Assembly (NCBI RefSeq): GCF_013391105.1
Contig: NZ_CP058335.1
Span: 1,178,001-1,242,000, forward strand
From: Natronomonas salina
Lineage (GTDB): Archaea; Halobacteriota; Halobacteria; Halobacteriales; Haloarculaceae
Direction: 5' to 3'
DNA length: 64,000 bases
The translations under genes were made by a program, and so were the position numbers. Of the stretch, positions 16,434-24,011 are shown piece after piece. Below the pieces are notes generated by a model. It was not told the DNA's origin and searched no databases. It was given only the letters and a program-made list of their open reading frames with translations. The stretch's first letter is position 1. Each line of letters opens with the position of its first letter.

Positions 16434-16952
16434 ATGTCGAACAATTCAAGCACGCTCTCGCAGGACACAGCATTCGACCTGCTAAGTAACGCCCGCCGAA
16501 GGCTCGCCCTCCAGTACCTACAGGAGGCCACCGGGCCGGTCAGCATCGGCGAACTCGCGACGCACGTCGCCGCCATGGAGAACGACATCCCGGTCGACGA
16601 TGTCGACTCCCAGCAGCGCAAGCGGACGTACGTGTCGCTGTACCAGACGCACGTGCCGAAGCTCGCGAAGGCAGGTGCCGTCGACTACGACTCCGAGGAG
16701 GGCATCGTCGAGCTGAACGGCGACGCCCGGATGATCACGTCGTACCTGTCGCCGTCACAGCCGGACGAGGACTGGCCCAGGTACTACCTGGCGCTGTCCG
16801 CCGTCGGGCTGCTCGGCTACGTCGCGGCGCTGTTCGTCGACGCAGTGGACAGCCTGCTCGTCGGGATCGTCGTGATCCTGCTGTTCGTGGTCGTAAGCGT
16901 ACTGCACTACTGGTCAGCACGAGGTAACGGGTCGATACCCATAGGAATCTGA
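16434..16952 (+). CDS. DUF7344-type winged-helix regulator with C-terminal membrane anchor
   Basis: 172 residues. The first 110 form a winged-helix domain of the haloarchaeal DUF7344 type: AFDLLSNARRRLALQYLQEA, SIGELATHVAAMEN, a RKRTYVSLYQTHVPKLAKAGAVDYD recognition-helix region and a short wing. Two hydrophobic helices follow (YLALSAVGLLGYVAALFV and LLVGIVVILLFVVVSVL), so it is probably a membrane-tethered DNA-binding protein. Proteins of this family are abundant in haloarchaea but their targets are mostly unknown. It lies next to the glycan locus and 44 bp before another small winged-helix gene on the same strand. Confidence 0.75.
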   Translation: MSNNSSTLSQDTAFDLLSNARRRLALQYLQEATGPVSIGELATHVAAMENDIPVDDVDSQQRKRTYVSLYQTHVPKLAKAGAVDYDSEEGIVELNGDARMITSYLSPSQPDEDWPRYYLALSAVGLLGYVAALFVDAVDSLLVGIVVILLFVVVSVLHYWSARGNGSIPIGI

Positions 16953-16995
16953 ATGAACCGAAATCATGCACAACCGGCAATCCGGGAGGGATTCG

Positions 16996-17274
16996 ATGAG
17001 TGACGACTGGGACGAGATCGGATTCATAATCAGCTCGAAGTACCGCGTGGCGGTGATGCGGCGGCTCGTGGAGAGCCCCGCGACGCCGTCGAAGATATCC
17101 GAGGACGAGGACATCAGCATCGCGTCGGTGTCCCACGCCCTCAGTCAGCTCCGAGAGCGCTCGCTCGTCGAGCTGCTCGTCGACGAGGACCGTCGGAAGG
17201 GCCGCGTCTACGGGATCACCGAACGGGGCGAACAGCTCTGGAACGAGATCAGGAACCGGGAGCTCGTGGATTGA
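16996..17274 (+). CDS. Small winged-helix transcriptional regulator
   Basis: 92 residues from ATG 16996 (MSDDWDEIGFIISSKYRVAV); an in-frame ATG at 16966 is also possible. The protein is little more than a winged helix: ISSKYRVAVMRRLVESP (helix 1-2), TPSKISEDEDISIASVSHALSQL (helix-turn-helix), and a wing ending in KGRVYGITERGEQLW. It is a close paralogue of the gene at 19684, which has the same length and the same WDxIGxxISSKYRVAVxRxL start. I infer a local regulator, plausibly of surface or glycan genes. Confidence 0.8.
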   Translation: MSDDWDEIGFIISSKYRVAVMRRLVESPATPSKISEDEDISIASVSHALSQLRERSLVELLVDEDRRKGRVYGITERGEQLWNEIRNRELVD

Positions 17275-17634
17275 GGGGACGTCCCGTCTCGTCGGCGTCC
17301 ACCTCGCTCGACAGCCGTAGCTCCGGCCGCCCGTAAGCGGGTCGTTCGGCGCACTGCTCGATACGGCCGCGGTCGCCGTCGGTCAGTCTTCGAGACGTCC
17401 ATCGGCACGTTCACAGCAACTCCGGGACGTCAGTCGAGCGAGTCAGGGGGAATCACCAGAGAGCCACTATCACCGAATCGGTTCGTTCTGGATAGTATCG
17501 AACAGCATCACCCGCCGTCGGACCGAACCCTCTCGACCACCGGTAAACGCCTCTTTCCGCCGCTTGCGAGTTTATTCGACAGAGGTATAGGGGTAATAAC
17601 TATCCTGGTATCTGTCCCCTGCTAACCTGGAACG
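17275..17634. other. Intergenic region, 360 bp
   Basis: No gene recognised. The last 70 bp are AT-richer and include GTAATAACTATCC near 17593-17605, a possible promoter for the small protein that follows. Confidence 0.45.
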
Positions 17635-17820
17635 ATGCGTGTGACAGGCAACCACGGTGTGCGGGGGGCGACGATGCACTTGCGGGCGACCGTCGTGGAG
17701 TACGAGGACGGGCCCGACGAGTGCACGATCTATCCGAACGGCGTCTCCGGGGCGGAACGGATGACGACCTGGATCTCCGCGAAGGAGGGGTCGTTCGTCG
17801 ACCTGGAGACGGTCATCTGA
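17635..17820 (+). CDS. Small DUF7511-like protein
   Basis: 61 residues from ATG 17635, or 48 from the internal ATG at 17674 (MHLRATVVEYEDGPDECTIY). The core, VVEYEDGPDECTIYP followed by ERMTTWISAKEGSFVDL, matches what I remember of the short haloarchaeal family DUF7511; no function is known. It stands alone between two intergenic regions. The protein-like composition and the matching motif make it a likely real gene. Confidence 0.65.
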   Translation: MRVTGNHGVRGATMHLRATVVEYEDGPDECTIYPNGVSGAERMTTWISAKEGSFVDLETVI

Positions 17821-18206
17821 CGGCCAAGGGTCGGAGAACCTCGATACGCACCGACTCGCCCACTTGCAACTGATTCCTACGAGCTATCTCCTCAGAGCGT
17901 CGTTACGCGCGTACGTGACCGGATACGAGACGCGATTCGTCCATCGCGAGCGCGGGTACGTCTCCGATGTAAAACGGGCTGTGTCCGCCGATAGCCCATT
18001 CTGATCACGAATCCCTGTTGGAGCCGACGAGGCGGTCCCGATAACCACCGAACGGTCGATCGAGCGTGGACTCGTCGACCGCTACCGACTGTCATTCGCG
18101 CCGGCGTCCCCGAGTTTCGCGAGGGACCACGAAGCCAGCGAATAACAATGCCCTCGAGGTGGGTGGCCTGAGCCAACGGGCCACCGTTCCGGCTCGACTG
18201 TCCACC
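17821..18206. other. Intergenic region, 386 bp
   Basis: No gene recognised. AATAACAATG at 18141-18150 is one mismatch from the ATAACAAAG element and lies 57-66 bp before the GT2 start, similar to the spacing at 16434. Confidence 0.4.
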
Positions 18207-19160
18207 ATGTACGAAGGCAACACAATCGGTGTCGTAGTGCCCGCATACAACGAGGAGGGGTTCGTGGGGGAGGTCATCGAGACCATGCCGTCGTTCGTCG
18301 ACCGCGTCTACGTCGTCGACGACTGCTCGACCGACGGCACCTGGGAGGAGATCCAGGAAGCCAAGGAGCGAACCCAGGAGGCAGCGGTCACCGACGGCGG
18401 CGCCGAAGGGGAGTTCGTCGTCCCCATCCAACACGAGGAGAACCGCGGCGTCGGCGGCGCCATCAAGACCGGCTACCTCCGGGCGCGCGACGACGGCATC
18501 GACGTCACCGCCGTGATGGGCGGCGACGGCCAGATGGACCCCGACGACCTGGATCGGATCCTCGACCCGGTCGTCGAGGGCCGAGCCGACTACTCGAAGA
18601 GCAACCGGCTCATCCGTGAGGAACACCACCAGGAGATGCCGCGGTTCCGCTACGTCGGCAACCACCTCCTCACCCTCCTGACGAAGATCGCCAGCGGGTA
18701 CTGGACAGTCAGCGACCCCCAGAGCGGGTACACCGCCATCTCCCACGAGGCGCTCGAGGCCGTCGATATCGATGAGATGTACGAGTTCTACGGCTACTGC
18801 AACGACCTCATCGTCCGCCTGAGCGCCAACGACATGCGGATCCTCGACGTCCCCATGCGGCTCACCTACGGCGACGAGGAGAGCTCCATCAGCTACCCCG
18901 AGTACATCCCGCGGGTCTCCTCGATGCTGCTCAGGATGTTCGTCTGGCGGCTGGCCGTCAAGCGCGACACCGCGGGCGAGCAGCTCCGCTCGGGTCTCTT
19001 CCTGGGCGGCGCCGTCGCAACCGTCGCCGGCTTCGTGGGAGCCGCCGCGGGTCGACGGCCCGAACGGCTCCGTATCGCGCTTCTCGGCGTCGTGGGGCTC
19101 CTCGGCGGGATGGCGACCGACGCCGTGACCAACCGGGAGAAGAACGGCCGCGACGAGTGA
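18207..19160 (+). CDS. Family 2 glycosyltransferase with C-terminal membrane segments
   Basis: 317 residues from ATG 18207 (MYEGNTIGVVVPAYNEEGFV). The GT-A fold is clear: VVVPAYNEE, YVVDDCSTDGTWEE, then GGDGQMDPDDLDRILDP with the metal-binding acidic motif, and SDPQSGYTAISHEAL. After about residue 250, LFLGGAVATVAGFVGAA and IALLGVVGLLGGMA are two hydrophobic stretches that would anchor it to the membrane. This suits a dolichol-phosphate sugar synthase or lipid-linked glycosyltransferase of N-glycosylation or polysaccharide assembly. It stands alone on the plus strand. Confidence 0.88.
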   Translation: MYEGNTIGVVVPAYNEEGFVGEVIETMPSFVDRVYVVDDCSTDGTWEEIQEAKERTQEAAVTDGGAEGEFVVPIQHEENRGVGGAIKTGYLRARDDGIDVTAVMGGDGQMDPDDLDRILDPVVEGRADYSKSNRLIREEHHQEMPRFRYVGNHLLTLLTKIASGYWTVSDPQSGYTAISHEALEAVDIDEMYEFYGYCNDLIVRLSANDMRILDVPMRLTYGDEESSISYPEYIPRVSSMLLRMFVWRLAVKRDTAGEQLRSGLFLGGAVATVAGFVGAAAGRRPERLRIALLGVVGLLGGMATDAVTNREKNGRDE

Positions 19161-19683
19161 GGGGGTACGAGAGTCGCTCGAATCCTGCCGACCTCCGATG
19201 GTCGCGATAGAAGGTGAAATTGGGCGATTATGGCGGACTTAGGTGGGTTCTTTCGGCCCTTATTCCGTTGATTTCAGCTATTACAGCCCTGCTAGCCAGG
19301 AATCAGGTTATAACCCGCTCATCACCAGTTACTCACTGGCTTCTTAACTCCCTTCCCGTCGTCGGTTAGGACACGAAACGAGGCGACGCGACGACATCAA
19401 TCGAACGAATCCGCCACGGTCGATGGTCGGTCGAACCACTGGAGGGACCCAGGATGATGAACCAAACGACCAACAAAGCGCAGTCAACGGGACAGAACAC
19501 TCACCTGTCGACCAGCGGGAATTACAGCCGCAGGATGAGTGCATCGCTTCCCGGTTCAGTCCCCTGGAGTGCGGCAGCTCCCCACCCCTCGAACCGACGC
19601 GACGGCTCGTTCAGGCCACGAGCGGATTCATCGACCAGCTAGCACCGATCGAGCAAACGACGCAACTCCAACCAAATCGCACT
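19161..19683. other. Intergenic region, 523 bp
   Basis: No gene recognised. The first half (19200-19330) is AT-rich and has a perfect 10-bp palindrome GGTTATAACC at 19306-19315. An open frame extends upstream of the 19684 gene, but its sequence is low in conservation and lacks a matching extension in the paralogue at 16996. Confidence 0.5.
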
Positions 19684-19962
19684 ATGTCAACAGACTGGGA
19701 TGCTATCGGCTACGTTATCAGCTCCAAATACCGGGTCGCGGTCCTCCGGAACCTCTCGTCGGGTCCGGCGACGCCGACGACCATCGCCGACGAATCGGGC
19801 CTCGGAATCACGCACATCTCCCGTGCACTCCGCCGCCTCGAGGATCGCGAAATCATCGAGCTCATCGTCCCCGAGGACCAGCAGAAGGGGCGACTCTACG
19901 CCCTCACCGAGAAAGGCGAGATGGTCTGGGAGGAGATCGTCTCGCAGGACCTGACGACCTGA
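19684..19962 (+). CDS. Small winged-helix transcriptional regulator (paralogue of 16996)
   Basis: 92 residues (MSTDWDAIGYVISSKYRVAV). Helices and wing match the gene at 16996-17274 position for position: ISSKYRVAVLRNLSSGPATPTTIADESGLGITHISRALRRL, then KGRLYALTEKGEMVW. I placed the start at ATG 19684 because the paralogue begins at the same residue. No effector domain is present. The two copies bracket the GT2 gene, which makes a duplicated local regulator of surface genes likely. Confidence 0.8.
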   Translation: MSTDWDAIGYVISSKYRVAVLRNLSSGPATPTTIADESGLGITHISRALRRLEDREIIELIVPEDQQKGRLYALTEKGEMVWEEIVSQDLTT

Positions 19963-20463
19963 TCGCCTGCGGCGACCGTCGATCGACCTTTCTCCCACGA
20001 CCTGCCGATAGCATCTCTTCCTCAGTCACGTCCTAAAATCCGCCTGTAAGGTGACCTTACCGTGACTCGGGCAGCGTTACGGCACGCTGGAACGGTCGGT
20101 TTCAGTCCCGATGAAGCACTTTCGTTTGGATATTGAGTGCTAGATTCGGTATGGCGCACCTACCGTTCCGGCACCTAGCTGGGATGCGACTCGCTACTAG
20201 GCACATCCATCCCACACCCATCCCCATCCAAATAGAATGTAAAAATATCCATTCTCACGTGAATATCTGTAATCAGCCATTACACTCTTGTGTGTAATAT
20301 GTCCTTAATCCGGCTATGGCAAGACGCCATCACGATAGGCAGGCGCGGATGCGGGTCGGTCGTCGACCCAGCGGGGAAGTGGGGATGCCCGCAACAGCAC
20401 AATCACTAACGACCACGACGGTCGGACGGACCGTCGACGCCGCAACCGGGGTGGTGTAGTATC
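19963..20463. other. Intergenic region, 501 bp, with palindromes
   Basis: No gene recognised. It carries the first of two related hairpins (20035-20070). The stretch 20225-20310 is AT-rich with short inverted repeats, for example TTACAC-6-GTGTAA at about 20280-20297, which look like promoter/operator DNA for the small gene at 20464. Confidence 0.5.
20035..20070. repeat. Hairpin repeat, copy 1
   Basis: AAATCCGCC followed by a perfect stem GTAAGG / CCTTAC around TGA. A second copy with the same flank and a changed but still paired stem lies at 20953-20986. Confidence 0.6.
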
Positions 20464-20652
20464 ATGGACAGCACCCCGCCGGAGTGGCTCGACGAACCGC
20501 ACGAGGACATCGACGAGTGGGAGGTCGTGACAACGAACCGCTGCGGCGCCGAGCACGTCGTCTTCCTCTCGAACCGCGACGAGGACAAGGATCGAGCCAC
20601 CTTCATCGTCTCCGAGGCCGACCTCGTCTGCGACCTCCTCGACGAACGGTGA
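20464..20652 (+). CDS. Small acidic protein, unknown
   Basis: 62 residues beginning MDSTPPEWLDEPHEDIDEWE. It is acidic, with a short beta-rich core (WEVVTTNRCGAEHVVFLSNR) and a helical end (FIVSEADLVCDLLDE). It contains two cysteines but no pair that looks like a zinc ribbon. I do not recognise a family. It is isolated between two hairpin repeats and preceded by an AT-rich region, so it may have its own promoter. Confidence 0.55.
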   Translation: MDSTPPEWLDEPHEDIDEWEVVTTNRCGAEHVVFLSNRDEDKDRATFIVSEADLVCDLLDER

Positions 20653-21005
20653 CACCGCTGTCGCACAGTCGGCGACACTCGACGCGGTAAGTAGCCCGGC
20701 CACACGAGGCAACGCGACCGGCGTCTCTCCTGCTGCACCCGACCCGATAGCCCCGCATCTAGTGCGGGAGCATTCGAGCGACCTGCCTTCGAATTCCCCT
20801 CTCCAGACGATCGCCCTGATCACGTCGAGATTTTCAGAGTCAGTGTTTCGAGGCCAGTCATCGCTGGCGCACTCCGTCTTGTCGTGTTCCAGGTATCCGA
20901 TTCTCCCCTACCGTCGGTTGGCTATACTGGCCCAACATCGGTCGAGATAGTCGAAATCCGCCGGTAGGATGACCCTACCGGCGTCGTTTCGGCCGCAGAT
21001 TCCGA
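20653..21005. other. Intergenic region, 353 bp
   Basis: No gene recognised. It holds the second hairpin copy (20953-20986), close to the 3' end of the minus-strand gene at 21006-21710. Confidence 0.45.
20953..20986. repeat. Hairpin repeat, copy 2
   Basis: GAAATCCGCCGGTAGG, a short ATGAC-type loop and CCTACCGG: a perfect 8-bp stem. It shares AAATCCGCC, the central TGACC and the stem position with copy 1, while the stem bases differ in a compensating way. Confidence 0.6.
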
Positions 21006-21710
21006 TCACGCACGCAGTAGACACTCGTCTTCGAGTGCACTTCGAGGACCGCCGACTACCAGCTCCGTATCCTCACCAGTGCCGAGTTGCACGGTACCCT
21101 TCGCGAGCAACGGGGCAACGAGGCCGGCCGCCACGGTGTCAGGGTCCGTGAACGAGCCCTCGACCGCAACTCGGGTCCCCTCCGCTAGCGACAGGAAGTC
21201 GACGGCTCCAGCCGCTGCATCGAGCACCTCGCCGTGACTGTACGTCGATTCCGCCGTCCGGAGCAACGGATCGTCGGGTGAAACGAGGTCCGGGGGCTCC
21301 GTGGGGTTCTCGCTCCAGACGTCGCGTTCGAAGTACGAGACGGACGGGTCCTCCGGCGCCTCGCCGTAGACGACTCGCTTCGTCGATGGCCCGACGTCGT
21401 GACTGTCCAGTTCGGCCTGGGGAACAACGAGAGCGCGAACGTCGTCCGCCACCGGGGACCCGGGTTCGAACCGGACGACACCGCCCAGGAGGGCGGCGCC
21501 GTAGAACGCCAGCACCGGTTCGGGGAGCGGATCGTCGGCGACGTCGACGCCCGCGCCGCCGCGGACGCCGAGGTGCCGGAGGAAGTTCCCGACCTTCCAG
21601 GCGCTCGTACAGAACCGCCGGTAGTCGTAGCACCGACCGGCCGAGAGCACGTCGAGTGCCGGCGCGTCGGAACGGCGGTCGCGGGCAATCACGTCCCCCA
21701 GTACCTCCAT
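21006..21710 (-). CDS. Short AMP-binding-enzyme-like protein
   Basis: 234 residues from ATG 21710 (MEVLGDVIARDRRSDAPALD). It resembles the N-terminal part of acyl/acetyl-CoA synthetases: DYRRFCTSAWKVGNFLRHLGVR, then LPEPVLAFYGAALLGGVVRFEP. The P-loop YTSGTTG and the C-terminal hinge motifs of real synthetases are absent; only TYSHGEVLDAA remains in the equivalent area. It is therefore probably not an active ligase; it could be a regulatory or degenerate homologue. The open frame extends far upstream of 21710, but that part is antisense to purNH and is not credible. It is divergent from the MazG-like gene with a short shared promoter. Confidence 0.72.
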   Translation of the reverse strand: MEVLGDVIARDRRSDAPALDVLSAGRCYDYRRFCTSAWKVGNFLRHLGVRGGAGVDVADDPLPEPVLAFYGAALLGGVVRFEPGSPVADDVRALVVPQAELDSHDVGPSTKRVVYGEAPEDPSVSYFERDVWSENPTEPPDLVSPDDPLLRTAESTYSHGEVLDAAAGAVDFLSLAEGTRVAVEGSFTDPDTVAAGLVAPLLAKGTVQLGTGEDTELVVGGPRSALEDECLLRA

Positions 21711-21764
21711 GGACGGCCTTTCACACGACGGACGCTTATAGGGGTGCGGCTCGCGCTGGCCGAC

Positions 21765-22070
21765 ATGGACGAACAATCGACCGTCGCGGACTTCGTGCGA
21801 ACGAATGACCTGGAGGCGCCGGCAGCCTACCGACTGCTGGACGCGGTCTCCGAACTCGGCGAGGTGGCCAAGGAGGTCTGCACCTCGACAGGATACGGCG
21901 ACGACCCCGGCTCGGTCGCGGTCGCCGAGGACGAACTGGGCGACGCGCTGTTCGCGCTGCTGGCGCTCTGTGAGGAACTGGACGTCGACGCCGAGGCGGC
22001 CTTGCTGACATCTCTGGCGAAGTACGAGGACCGGCTGGGTGAGACCGGCCAGGCCGGAAGCGGCGAGTAG
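21765..22070 (+). CDS. MazG-like nucleotide pyrophosphohydrolase family protein
   Basis: 101 residues from ATG 21765 (MDEQSTVADFVRTNDLEAPA). The MazG/all-alpha NTPase pattern is present: LLDAVSELGEVAKEV (first EExxE-like helix, here ELGEVAKE) and DELGDALFALLALCEEL (the second ExxD helix). These enzymes hydrolyse non-canonical or housekeeping NTPs to NMPs. A TATA-type GCTTATAGG lies at about 21734-21742, 23-31 bp upstream, which supports this start and a leaderless message. Confidence 0.82.
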   Translation: MDEQSTVADFVRTNDLEAPAAYRLLDAVSELGEVAKEVCTSTGYGDDPGSVAVAEDELGDALFALLALCEELDVDAEAALLTSLAKYEDRLGETGQAGSGE

Positions 22071-22234
22071 ACCGACGGTACGAGTGTCGTGGACGGCGAT
22101 CGGACCTGTGGCGAACAGGCGGGGCGAACGTTCCCGGTCGGCGCTGCACCGCGCACCCGCGAGGCGCCGACCGGCGACCGGCCAGAACACGGGCCGCCTG
22201 GCCGCGTCTTCGGATAAAAGGTCTCGCCCGGCCG

Positions 22235-23808
22235 TCAGTGCTTGAAGGCGCGCTGTCCGGTGAACGCCATCGCGATGCCATGTTCGTCGGCGGCCTCGAC
22301 GACGTCCTCGTCGTTGACCGAGCCCCCTGGTTGGATGACGGCCTCGACGCCGGCGTCGGCGGCCTCCTCGATGCCGTCGGGGAACGGGAAGAAGGCGTCG
22401 GAGGCCATGACGGCACCGTCGGCGTCCTTCCCCTCCGCGTGCTCGTCGGCCTTCATCGCGGCGAGTCTGACCGCGTCGACGCGTGAGACCTGGCCCATCC
22501 CGACGCCGACGGTCTCGGTGCCCTTCGCGAAGAGGATGGCGTTGGACTTGACGTGCTTGATGGTCTGCCAGGCGAACAGCATCGTCTCGACCTGCTCGTC
22601 GGTGGGCTCGCGCTCCGTGGGGAACTCGAGGTCGTCGGCGGTCAGCGCCTGGAGGTCCCGCTCCTGGACGAGTCGGCCGCCGACGAGGTGCGACTCGGTG
22701 AGCGGTTCGGAGGGGTCGTCGAGTTCGCCCACGTCCAGTACGCGGAGGTTGTCCTTCTCGAAGAGGACGTCGAGGGCGGCGTCGGTGTAGCCCGGCGCGA
22801 CGACGACCTCCTTGAACGAGTCGGTGATGGCCTCGGCGGTGGCGGCGTCGCACTCGCGGTTGAGCGCGACGATGCCGCCGAAGGCGCTCATCGGGTCCGT
22901 CGCGAGCGCGCGGTCGTACGCGTCGACGAGGTCGTCGGCCGTCGCACACCCCGCGGGGTTGGTGTGCTTGATGACCGCCGCCGCGGGTTCGTCGAACTCC
23001 TTAATCAGGTTCAGCGCGCCGTCGGCGTCGTTGTAGTTGTTGTAGGAGAGCGCCTTCGCCCCCTCGTTCAGCTGGTCGGTGTGGACGACGCTGGCCTCCT
23101 CGCAGGCGCCGTCGAGGTAGACCGCGGCGTCCTGGTGGGGGTTCTCGCCGTAGCGGAGCTCCCGGCCGCGGTCGTCAGAGGCGAGGCGGCGGGCTGGGAA
23201 CTGGCCACCGTCGTCGCCGTCGACGGCGACGTCGCCGCCCTCGACGGAGACACGGTCCTCGGCGAACCACTTCACCGCCCGCGGATAGGCCGCGAACTCG
23301 GCCTCGTAGAGGACCCGCTCCTTGAGATCCGTGGCGTCGTCGCCGTCGTAGACCGGGACCGGCTCCTGGGTGACGATGGGGCCGCCGTCGACGGTCTCGT
23401 CGACGACGTGGACGGTACAGCCCGTGACCGAGACCCCCGCCTCGAGGACCTGTTCGTGGGCGTCCATCCCGGGGAACGAGGGGAGGAGCGACGGGTGGAC
23501 GTTGATCGTCGTCGGCGCCTCGCCCAGGAACGTCTCGGTGAGAGGATGCGCATGTACCCGTCTAGGCAGACGAGGTCGACGTCGTAGCCCTCGAGTCGCT
23601 GGAGGACGCGGCGTTCGTGTTCCTCGCGCGTCTCGTCGTCGGCCTTGGGGACGACCTCGGTCGGGATGCCGCGCTCGGCGGCGCCCTCGAGGACCGGCGC
23701 GCCCTCCTCGTTCGCGAGCACGACGGCGAACTCCGCGCCGCCCGGTTGGACGTCGGCGAGGTGCAGCAGGTTCCGGCCGCGGTTCGAGGCCATACCGGCG
23801 ATGTTCAT
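22235..23808 (-). pseudogene. purH: purNH fusion: GAR transformylase + AICAR transformylase, split by a one-base frameshift
   Basis: The start is ATG 23808 (MNIAGMASNRGRNLLHL), a PurN domain with GYMRILS where the frame is lost at about 23536-23541. The next frame resumes exactly with LGEAPTTINVHPSLLPSFPG, the conserved PurN active-site stretch, then HVVDETVDGGPI, and runs into a PurH AICAR-transformylase domain (RYGENPHQ, LSYNNYNDADGAL, IKHTNPAGCA, SAFGGIVAL, FTGQRAFKH). One base appears to be missing in CTCTCACCGAGACG. Haloarchaea carry this purN-purH fusion; no classical IMP cyclohydrolase domain is seen, as in archaea that use PurO. The restored protein would be about 524 residues. The gene is needed for purine synthesis, so a sequencing error is as likely as a real lesion. 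Confidence 0.85.
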
Positions 23809-24011
23809 ACGCGAGGTGCGCCGCCGCGCCGGCAAAGTAGTTGCGGTTGCGAGACCGTATATGTGCACGAATGTGCCTACATCCCTCAGTACAGGAATCC
23901 TAATCCGATATTCTATACACGTTTCTGTTTATTCTACGCCAGTTAACGAACCCAGGCCGTATCCGATTCCTGACGAACAATGTTAACAACTATCGGGACG
24001 AGTGGTGGCAC

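Noticed and set aside
19423-19683. Longer start for the winged-helix gene at 19684
   Set aside because: The 87 extra residues have no counterpart in the paralogue at 16996, and their composition is not protein-like.
21711-22949. N-terminal extension of the AMP-binding-like frame upstream of 21710
   Set aside because: It is antisense to the MazG-like gene and to purNH, and is Arg-rich without similarity to CoA ligases.
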